9,700 nucleotides of DNA, from the NCBI GenBank assembly GCA_965531145.1, contig CBESOE010000155.1, positions 1-9,700 of the forward strand, written 5' to 3'. Below are positions 1-5,345 of this stretch, piece by piece. A program made the translations under genes and the position numbers. The DNA comes from JAQAZP01 sp965531145 (GTDB taxonomy: Bacteria; Acidobacteriota; JAQAZP01). A model generated the notes under the pieces. That model ran no database searches. It saw only the letters and a program-made list of their open reading frames with translations, and had not been told where the DNA came from. Each line of letters opens with the position of its first letter. The first letter of the stretch is position 1.

Positions 1-103
1 GGATCGCCTCGCCGCCGGGACCCACCGGCTCCAGCTGCTTCAGACCGCCGAAGCGACTGCCGCGGCCGGCAGCCAGGATAACCAGGAGAGGTTGTTCAGC
101 CAT
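1..103 (-). CDS. Nucleotidyltransferase (NTP-transferase fold), N-terminal fragment cut by the window edge
   Basis: Only the first 34 codons are present; the gene runs off the left edge. The peptide begins MAEQPLLVILAAGRGSRFGG and continues with LKQLEPVGPGGEAI. The LAAGxGSRFGGLKQ stretch is the nucleotide-binding signature of sugar-phosphate nucleotidyltransferases and MobA-like NTP transferases: a Gly-rich loop with a conserved Arg and Lys. The following PVGPGGE matches, from memory, a family of about 300 residues with an N-terminal GGLKQ(I/L)xPVGPxGE block, often annotated only as an NTP transferase domain protein. The ATG at 103-101 follows a GAGGAC ribosome-binding site with an 8-base spacer, located inside the end of the upstream peptidase gene. 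With 12 bases between stop and start, the two genes are very likely cotranscribed. The substrate cannot be inferred from this fragment. Confidence 0.75.
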   Translation of the reverse strand, partial: MAEQPLLVILAAGRGSRFGGLKQLEPVGPGGEAI

Positions 104-115
104 CACCGCATGTCC

Positions 116-2281
116 TCAATCATTGGTCTCCTGCTCAGCCCAACTCTTCGGTATCTCCATCCCCAGGGTGGCGGCGAGGAAGGACCACTCGTCGGTCGTC
201 TCCTCGATGGCCTTGTCCGTGGGCTTTCCGCCGCCGTGCCCGGCGCGGGTCTCGATACGGATCAGTATCGGCGCGTCACCCTTCTGGGCCCGCTGCATCT
301 CCGCGGTGAACTTGAACGAGTGGCCCGGAACCACCCGGTCATCGGTGTCGGCGGTGGTGACCAGGGTGGGCGGGTAGGCCGTATCGGGCTTGATGTTGTG
401 ATAGGGGGAGTAGGCGTAGAGCGCCTTGAACTGCTCGGGATCGTCGGAGGATCCGAAGTCGTCGGTCCAGTAGCGGCCGGCGGTGAACTTGTGGAAACGG
501 AGCATGTCCATCACCCCCACCGCGGGCAGACAGGCGCCGAACAGGTCGGGCCGCTGGGTCATCACCGCCCCCACCAGCAGCCCGCCGTTGCTGCCGCCCA
601 TCACCGCCAGCTTGTCCGTACGGGTGTATCGCTCCTTGATCAGCCACTCGCCGGCTGCGATGAAATCGTCAAAGGCATTCTGCCGCTTCAGTTTCGTTGC
701 CCCTTCGTGCCACTCGCGGCCATATTCACCCCCGCCGCGGATGTTGGCCAGGGCATAAATACCACCCATCTCCATCCAGGCGATTTTGGCCGCCGAAAAG
801 CGGGGGGTCTGGGAGGCGTTGAAGCCGCCGTACGCATACAGCAGGACAGGGTTCGAGCCGTCCAGCTTCAGCCCCTTCCTGTGGGCCAGGAACATGGGGA
901 CCCGGGTGCCGTCCTTGGAGTTGTAGAAGACCTGGCTGACCTCGAACTCGTCGGGGTTGAATGCGGTGCTGGCCCGACGGAACAGCGTGCTTTTCCCGGT
1001 GGCCAGATCGTAGCGGTAGATCACCGGCGGAGTGTTGAAGCTGGAGAAGCGGTAAAAGGTCTCGGTGTCCTGCCGCCGTCCGTTGAACCCGCCCACCGAC
1101 CCCAGCCCGGGCAGGTCGACGTCGCGCAGGTGTTCTCCGGTAGTGGAGAAGACACAGACCCGGCTCCTGGCGTGATGCAGGTAACGGGCGAAGAAGAGAT
1201 TGCCCACCAGGCCCACACTCCGCAAGGTATCCTCGTTCTGGGGGATCAGCGTGCGCCAGGCGCTCCGCTCAGGCTTGCCCAGGTCCACCGCCACCACCCG
1301 GCCCCGCGGCGCGTCGAGGTCGGTGCGGAAATAAAAGACCGGACCATCGTTGCCCAGAAAACTGTAGCTGGCGTCCCAGCCCCCGATCAACTGGCAGGGC
1401 ATGGCGTAGGGCCGGGCCAGATCCCGGACAAAGACCAGGTTCTTCTCCCCCGCCTCCCAGACACTGATCACCAGGTAGCGGCCGTCCTCGGTGACCGTAG
1501 GGCTGAAGGTCCACCGGGGCTGGTCGGGCCGCTCAAAAACAAGGCTGTCGTCGGGCTGGGTCGTGCCCAACCGGTGGTAGAAAACCTTCTGGTTGAGGTT
1601 CGACTGCTGGAAGGCCGCCCCCTCGGCCGGTTCGTCGAAGCGGCCGTAGAAAAAACCCAGGCCGTCAGCAGTCCAGGAAACCGAGGACCACTTCATCCAG
1701 TTCAACTCCTCCGGCAGATCCTCGCCCGAGCGCAGATCCCGAATCCGCCAGCGCCGCCAGTCCGATCCGGCTTCGGCCAGTGACCAGGCCATGTAGCGGC
1801 CGTCGTCAGAGAACGAAGTGCCACCCAGGGTGACCGTGCCGTCATCTGACCAGCCGTTGGGATCGATGAGCACCCGTGGTTCGCCGTCGAGGCTGTCCAC
1901 TGCATAGAGTACGCTCTGGTTCTGCAGGCCGTCGTTCTTCCTGAAGTAGTAAACGCCTCCGTGCTTCGCCGGCATGCCGTACCGTTCATAGTTCCACAGC
2001 TCCGTGAGCCTGGCCCGGATGGCCGGCCGCTGCTGGATCTGCTCGAGCCAGGAGAAGGTCAGCCGGTTCTGTGCCGCCACCCATTCAGCCACGTCCGGGT
2101 TGGTGCGCACATCGTCCTCCAGCCAGCGGTAGGGGTCAGCCACCTCGGTGCCGTGGTAGACGTCCACCTGGTCCACCCGGGCTGTTTCCGGGTAGGCCGG
2201 ACGTTCGCCGGCAAACGCTGCGGGAACGAAAACCGCGAGTCCCGCCAGGACAAGGAGGATAAAGGATTTTTGCATGCGCAT
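116..2281 (-). CDS. Exported prolyl oligopeptidase (peptidase family S9A)
   Basis: This is a serine peptidase of the prolyl oligopeptidase family, which cleaves short peptides after proline. The numbering here counts from GTG 2290, which gives 724 residues. ATG 2281 (721 residues) is preferred because GGAG lies 8 bases upstream of it. A signal peptide (about residues 4-27, hydrophobic core ILLVLAGLAVFV, ending AFA) points to export, unlike the cytoplasmic mammalian enzyme. The S9A N-terminal signature DPYRWLED is at 52-59, and the beta-propeller spans roughly 80-450. The catalytic hydrolase domain has GGSNGG with nucleophile Ser567, the TADTDDRVVPGHS block carrying the catalytic Asp (650/651) and His685 in RAGHGGGKP. 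YGGF and NIRGGGEYG, typical of the family, precede the Ser. The length is normal for the family and all catalytic residues are present. It lies immediately upstream of the nucleotidyltransferase and diverges from the receiver-LpxC gene. Confidence 0.93.
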   Translation of the reverse strand: MRMQKSFILLVLAGLAVFVPAAFAGERPAYPETARVDQVDVYHGTEVADPYRWLEDDVRTNPDVAEWVAAQNRLTFSWLEQIQQRPAIRARLTELWNYERYGMPAKHGGVYYFRKNDGLQNQSVLYAVDSLDGEPRVLIDPNGWSDDGTVTLGGTSFSDDGRYMAWSLAEAGSDWRRWRIRDLRSGEDLPEELNWMKWSSVSWTADGLGFFYGRFDEPAEGAAFQQSNLNQKVFYHRLGTTQPDDSLVFERPDQPRWTFSPTVTEDGRYLVISVWEAGEKNLVFVRDLARPYAMPCQLIGGWDASYSFLGNDGPVFYFRTDLDAPRGRVVAVDLGKPERSAWRTLIPQNEDTLRSVGLVGNLFFARYLHHARSRVCVFSTTGEHLRDVDLPGLGSVGGFNGRRQDTETFYRFSSFNTPPVIYRYDLATGKSTLFRRASTAFNPDEFEVSQVFYNSKDGTRVPMFLAHRKGLKLDGSNPVLLYAYGGFNASQTPRFSAAKIAWMEMGGIYALANIRGGGEYGREWHEGATKLKRQNAFDDFIAAGEWLIKERYTRTDKLAVMGGSNGGLLVGAVMTQRPDLFGACLPAVGVMDMLRFHKFTAGRYWTDDFGSSDDPEQFKALYAYSPYHNIKPDTAYPPTLVTTADTDDRVVPGHSFKFTAEMQRAQKGDAPILIRIETRAGHGGGKPTDKAIEETTDEWSFLAATLGMEIPKSWAEQETND

Positions 2282-2361
2282 GGGGAGCACTCCGCTGGGA
2301 TCGGGCCGGCCGGGAACGGGTGGTCACCGGCCGGTGGGGCCGGAAACCGCTGACAGCGCCC

Positions 2362-2367
2362 ATCATA
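2362..2367 (-). promoter_or_regulatory. Candidate -10 box for the prolyl oligopeptidase operon
   Basis: On the minus strand the hexamer TATGAT matches the TATAAT consensus at five of six positions. It lies about 80 bases upstream of the peptidase start, in the 168-base gap between the divergent starts. No good -35 hexamer is seen at the usual 16-18 base spacing, so this is a weak call resting on the -10 alone. I found no convincing promoter for the opposite (plus-strand) gene in the same gap. Confidence 0.25.
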
Positions 2368-2449
2368 CAACGGACGGCATATTTCGCGGAAACCGGCCCG
2401 GGCAACGGCCCACTTGACCAGCATGGCCCGGAAGGGGCAAACTGTCCCC

Positions 2450-3754
2450 ATGAAAAAGAAACTTGTCCTCATCGTGGATGACGAACCGGGAATCCTTGTG
2501 TCGCTGGCGAATATTCTCAAGGACGAGGGATACCGTACCCTGACCACCGGTCACGGTGAGGAAGCACTGACCCTCTACCAGCAGCACATGCCCGACGTGG
2601 TGTTCCTCGACATCTGGCTCCCCGACCGGGACGGGCTGGAGACCCTGCGCACCCTGCTGGAGCTCGACCCCGGGGCGGCGGTGATCATGATGTCGGGGCA
2701 CGGGACCACGCCCACTGCAGTGAAAGCAATCAAGATGGGGGCTTGCGACTACCTGGAGAAACCGCTCTCCTACGACCAGGTTGTGGACGCGGTGGATGGC
2801 GCCCTGCGGGATAAACCGAACCGCGCCAGCCAGCAGTCGGACCCGGTGCTGGAGCTGGCCAAGGCCCGCATGGACGACGAGGTGCGGGTGACCCCGCCGC
2901 CCAGGCTCTCCCTGCTGCAAAGATCCGACATCCCGCAACGCACCATCTGTTCCAGCAAGGCGATCTACGGCCTCGGCCTGCACTCGGGCAGCCGCACCGG
3001 CATGGTGATCCAGCCGCTGCCCCCGGACAGCGGCATCCACTTCGTCACCCTGCCCGGGGGGACGGTGATCCCGGCCCATATTTCGGCCGCCGGCAATACC
3101 GAGTATGCCACCACCCTCACCGGCCACGGCGATGGCATCCGCACCGTGGAGCACCTGCTCTCGGCCCTCCACGCCTGCGGGATCACCAACCTGCTGATCA
3201 AGGTTCACGGCGAAATCCCGGTGCTGGACGGCTCGGCCCTCGAGTTCTGCCGCGAACTGGAGAAGATCGGCATTGAGGACCAGGGGGTCCCGCGGATGGA
3301 GCTGGTGATCGACAAGCGCTACCAGGTGGGTGAGGATGATGGGAAAAAGATGCTGGCCATCGAGCCGTACGACGGCTTCTCGGTCTCCTACCAGTTGAGT
3401 TACCCGCCGCCGGTGGGTGACCAGTTCTGCGAGTTCGATATGGAGAGCGCAGAAGCCTACACCGAACAGATCGCGCCGGCCCGCACCTTCGGCTTCATGC
3501 GCGACCTGAAGATGATGAATGAGCTGGGCCTCGGTTCCGGCGGCCGGCTGGACAACTTTATCCTCGTGGGCGAGGACAACGTGATCAACACCGACCTCCG
3601 TTTCCCCGACGAGTTCGTCCGCCACAAGATCCTCGACATCATCGGCGACTTCTACCTGCTCGGCTTCCCGGTGCGGGGCAAGGTCACCGCCCGCTTCTCC
3701 GGCCACCGGGACAACATCGCCCTGCAGCAGCAGATCCTCGACACGCTGGGTTGA
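2450..3754 (+). CDS. lpxC: Receiver domain-LpxC fusion: NtrX-like REC plus UDP-3-O-acyl-GlcNAc deacetylase
   Basis: One continuous frame joins two intact domains; numbering is from ATG 2450 (434 residues). Residues about 3-120 form a response-regulator receiver: acidic pair Asp10/Asp11 in LIVDDEPG, phospho-acceptor Asp54 in FLDIWLP, Ser82 in MMSGHGT, and Lys104 in YLEKPLS. These blocks resemble the NtrX receiver. A linker of about 40 residues follows. From about residue 161 the chain is LpxC, the zinc enzyme that deacetylates UDP-3-O-acyl-GlcNAc in the committing step of lipid A synthesis. It has GLH near its start, Glu234-His235 (VEHLLSAL, base and zinc ligand), Thr346-Phe347 (ARTFGF), His392 and Asp396 (HKILDIIGD, zinc ligands) and His419 (SGH). 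Only 15 residues follow His419, against about 40 in E. coli LpxC, so the FtsH-targeting tail is absent. In-frame TTG 2414 and ATG 2423 are possible starts, but ATG 2450 has AAGGGG upstream, though 12 bases away. The gene stands alone on its strand. The fusion is seen directly; phospho-control is inferred. Confidence 0.93.
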   Translation: MKKKLVLIVDDEPGILVSLANILKDEGYRTLTTGHGEEALTLYQQHMPDVVFLDIWLPDRDGLETLRTLLELDPGAAVIMMSGHGTTPTAVKAIKMGACDYLEKPLSYDQVVDAVDGALRDKPNRASQQSDPVLELAKARMDDEVRVTPPPRLSLLQRSDIPQRTICSSKAIYGLGLHSGSRTGMVIQPLPPDSGIHFVTLPGGTVIPAHISAAGNTEYATTLTGHGDGIRTVEHLLSALHACGITNLLIKVHGEIPVLDGSALEFCRELEKIGIEDQGVPRMELVIDKRYQVGEDDGKKMLAIEPYDGFSVSYQLSYPPPVGDQFCEFDMESAEAYTEQIAPARTFGFMRDLKMMNELGLGSGGRLDNFILVGEDNVINTDLRFPDEFVRHKILDIIGDFYLLGFPVRGKVTARFSGHRDNIALQQQILDTLG

Positions 3755-3786
3755 CCCTCTCCCGGCGCTTCGATCCTGTCAGTGGA

Positions 3787-4446
3787 TTATTTCTTGCCGC
3801 CTCTGGTGGACCCGCCGAAAGATCCGCCACCGGATGAGCCGATGGATGAGCCCCCGCCGGACGAACCTTTGGATGATCCCCGGCCGGATGAGCTGATGGA
3901 TGACCCTCGGCTCGACGATTTTCCGGTAGTTCCAAAACCGGACCGCCGTGCCACCCGCGGGGGTGGCTTGATCGCCCGAGTCACCGGTTTCACCTGCAGC
4001 GGAAGCGGGCCGACCGCGGTTTTCCGTGCCGTCACCAGGAGCGGGGCATCGGCCGTCCAGATCCCCCCGGTCCCGTATTCATCATAAAATGCCTGGCTGA
4101 AAGTCCACCAGTGATTGTTGGGATAGTCATACCGACCCCAGTTAAAGGTCCAAGGGTACCAGTATCCCGGATTGTATCTCCGACCACAGCGGTAGTGGGA
4201 GAAATTTAGCCAGAAATAATCGCAGGGCAGCCGGTCCCCATCATAGTAAGGGAGATAATAGGCCGTATGGTCCTTCGGGTTTAAAGTCTCGTGCCACCCA
4301 TTGGTGGTCCACAAACCGGACCCTTTCTGGGCCTGGACGGTCACCGCTCCCGAAATCATCAGCAGGGCGAATAGCACTACCGCCATCCGCACCAGAAACC
4401 AATTGCCGGATGCGCCGTTGATCTGTTCCTGTTTCCGGTTCAACAT
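3787..4446 (-). CDS. Secreted protein of unknown function, Trp/Tyr-rich with Ser/Gly tail
   Basis: I do not recognise this family. The product has 219 residues from ATG 4446, which has GGAGG 6 bases upstream; the adjacent ATG 4449 would leave only 3. A Sec signal peptide with a long N-region is clear: hydrophobic FLVRMAVVLFALLMISGAV at about 17-36, with likely cleavage after VQA. The mature part up to about residue 135 is very rich in Trp, Tyr, Asn and Gly (NPGYWYPWTFNWGRYDYP) and has two Cys that could pair. A basic, Pro-containing stretch (about 150-175) follows. The last 44 residues are Ser/Gly-rich with scattered Arg and Lys, ending GGKK. The composition suggests an extracytoplasmic, perhaps surface or wall-contacting, protein. 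It follows the 4509-4976 gene in the same direction after about 60 bases and converges on the lpxC fusion. It looks lineage-restricted. Confidence 0.7.
   Translation of the reverse strand: MLNRKQEQINGASGNWFLVRMAVVLFALLMISGAVTVQAQKGSGLWTTNGWHETLNPKDHTAYYLPYYDGDRLPCDYFWLNFSHYRCGRRYNPGYWYPWTFNWGRYDYPNNHWWTFSQAFYDEYGTGGIWTADAPLLVTARKTAVGPLPLQVKPVTRAIKPPPRVARRSGFGTTGKSSSRGSSISSSGRGSSKGSSGGGSSIGSSGGGSFGGSTRGGKK
3790..3921 (-). repeat. Ser/Gly low-complexity coding repeat
   Basis: The last 44 codons of the secreted gene encode irregular GSS, GGGS and SSSG units, such as GSSKGSSGGGSSIGSSGGGS. At DNA level the units are imperfect and about 12-15 bases long. The other strand of the same stretch reads as an open PPDEP/MDDP-type acidic frame, a by-product of the repeat composition. 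Confidence 0.6.
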
Positions 4447-4481
4447 CATGCACCTCCAACCGGTTCGTGAGTTGACTCCCC

Positions 4482-4490
4482 ACTATAACA
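4482..4490 (-). promoter_or_regulatory. Candidate extended -10 promoter for the secreted Ser/Gly protein
   Basis: The minus strand reads TGTTATAGT: TATAGT matches TATAAT at five of six positions and is preceded by the TGn of an extended -10. It sits about 35 bases upstream of the ATG, in the gap after the preceding gene. There is no convincing -35, which extended -10 promoters can do without. It suggests the gene may be transcribed separately from its upstream neighbour. Confidence 0.4.
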
Positions 4491-4508
4491 GACTGTTTTC
4501 CCCATCCT

Positions 4509-4976
4509 TCACATTATTTTCAGGAGCTCCGGAGGCTCCGCTACTCTTTCCTGGACCACCAGCGGTGTCACCGGCAGTGGTGTGTCATGGTGGTAGTGGT
4601 GGCGGTTGGGGCATCTTTTCGGCACGCCACCACCTCCCCTGTGCCACACCCAGCAGCGCCAGCAGAACCAGGTGGGAATGGCCTCTCGCGGTTTCGGTGG
4701 TACTACGGCAAGGGGGAGGTCGGTGGTGAAATCCACCTGCGGCAGGATGTCAGCAAGATCAACACGCTCGATACCCAGGGCATCCTCGTCAAGGGCATCC
4801 TCGTCCAGAGCGTCCCCCTCCAGGGCGTCCGGCTCCAGAGAGTCGGCGATCAGGACTTCCTGGGCCCCGGCCGTTCCAGTTGCCAGGAGGATCAGCGTAA
4901 CGAAAAAAGCAATGGCAGCCAGGAAAAAGAGATTGCCGGCCCACATCGCTACACGTTCGTATCGTGTGTCGAACAT
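4509..4976 (-). CDS. Small membrane-anchored protein with acidic pentapeptide repeat and Cys/His cluster, unknown function
   Basis: No known family is recognised. ATG 4976 gives 155 residues and has AAGGGG 7 bases upstream; an in-frame TTG at 5006 would add 10 residues without a comparable site. Residues about 12-38 are a strongly hydrophobic segment (FFLAAIAFFVTLILLATG) ending in TAGAQ, so this is either a membrane anchor or a long signal peptide. Five tandem D(A/S)L(E/D)x units follow at 45-69. The distal part carries a Cys/His-rich patch: Cys105 and Cys108 (FCWRCW), Cys122 and HHYHH at 126-130, which could bind a metal. A Pro/Val-rich, acidic tail ends LLKIM. The next gene in the same direction also encodes an exported orphan protein, so the two may act together, but nothing in the sequence shows this. 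Confidence 0.6.
   Translation of the reverse strand: MFDTRYERVAMWAGNLFFLAAIAFFVTLILLATGTAGAQEVLIADSLEPDALEGDALDEDALDEDALGIERVDLADILPQVDFTTDLPLAVVPPKPREAIPTWFCWRCWVWHRGGGGVPKRCPNRHHYHHDTPLPVTPLVVQERVAEPPELLKIM
4770..4844 (-). repeat. 15-bp coding tandem repeat, five units
   Basis: Five in-frame 15-base units encode DSLEP, DALEG, DALDE, DALDE and DALGI. The units share a GACGCYCTGGA-like core. The third and fourth differ only at synonymous positions, as expected from recent duplication by slippage. Copy-number change would add or remove five residues without a frameshift. Confidence 0.8.
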
Positions 4977-5172
4977 CCCGCATCCCCTTTCAGTTCGATG
5001 ATTCAATTACTCCACTCAGGTTCAATCCTGATAATGCAAGGAGTCTGCCAACCCGAAACAAGGCAGAATCACCGGCAAAATGGCCCTATTCACCTTGACT
5101 GGTAAACAAAGTGTGAAAAAACGTGACCACCAAAAGGGACAGGAACCATGTAGTCGTACATTCCTGCCATCA

Positions 5173-5280
5173 TTAAAAAGGGGACAGGTAACTTTTTAAA
5201 ATTTGAGGGTAGAATGCAGTTATCCCCTGATTCAGGAAGGAGTTGCGGCCTGTTTAAAAAGTTACCTGTCCCCTTTTTAA
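5173..5280. repeat. 108-bp inverted-repeat element (REP/BIME- or MITE-like), non-coding
   Basis: The arms at 5173-5200 and 5253-5280 are perfect 28-base reverse complements, separated by 52 bases. The arm core is AAAAAGGGGACAGGTAAC. Each arm is also an imperfect palindrome: TTAAAAAG and CTTTTTAA flank an 11-base centre (GGGACAGGTAA). Single arms can therefore fold alone, or the two can pair into one long stem. The ends carry TTAA. The centre has no ORF, so the element is non-autonomous if mobile. From memory, GGGGACAGG-type palindromes are common interspersed repeats in some deltaproteobacteria and are sometimes near REP-associated tyrosine transposases, none of which is in this window. Confidence 0.8.
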
Positions 5281-5283
5281 ACG

Positions 5284-5320
5284 AAAAAAACGGGCGGTGG
5301 CCAGACCGGCCAACCGCCCG
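5284..5320 (-). terminator. Rho-independent terminator of the sigma/VWA operon
   Basis: On the minus strand, 26 bases after the VWA stop codon, CGGGCGGT pairs with ACCGCCCG (5291-5320). An inner GGCC/GGCC pairing extends the stem past one unpaired base. Seven T residues follow (5290-5284). Stem strength, T-tract and position all fit an intrinsic terminator. Confidence 0.9.
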
Positions 5321-5345
5321 CGCTGATGTTCTCAGTTCCTGCCGG

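Larger units (their letters stand above)
4977..5345. other. 369-base intergenic stretch holding an inverted-repeat element and a terminator
   Basis: No credible gene is present. From the left it contains the AAGGGG ribosome-binding site of the 4976 gene and an AT-richer upstream region without a convincing promoter. Next come a partial repeat-like motif (AAAAGGGACAGGAAC at 5132-5146), the 108-bp inverted-repeat element (5173-5280) and the terminator of the VWA gene (5284-5320). Short open frames across it read through the palindromes and have no coding character. Confidence 0.7.

Noticed and set aside
92..1783. 563-codon open frame on the plus strand opposite the peptidase
   Set aside because: It is antisense to a gene with complete S9A motifs. 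Its protein is Gly/Val/His/Gln-rich with no recognisable domain, typical of an open frame created by high-GC codon bias.
2363..3706. 447-codon open frame on the minus strand opposite the receiver-LpxC gene
   Set aside because: It overlaps almost all of a gene with clear catalytic motifs on the other strand and has no domain or signal of its own; a codon-bias shadow.
3782..4087. Plus-strand frame encoding a PPDEP/MDDP-rich acidic repeat peptide
   Set aside because: It is the exact complement of the Ser/Gly tail of the secreted protein. The minus-strand frame has a signal peptide and a ribosome-binding site; this one has neither.
5173..5280. TTAA at both ends of the inverted-repeat element as a proven target-site duplication
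   Set aside because: TTAA is itself palindromic and part of the perfect inverted repeat, so it cannot be told apart from the arms; no other flanking duplication was seen.
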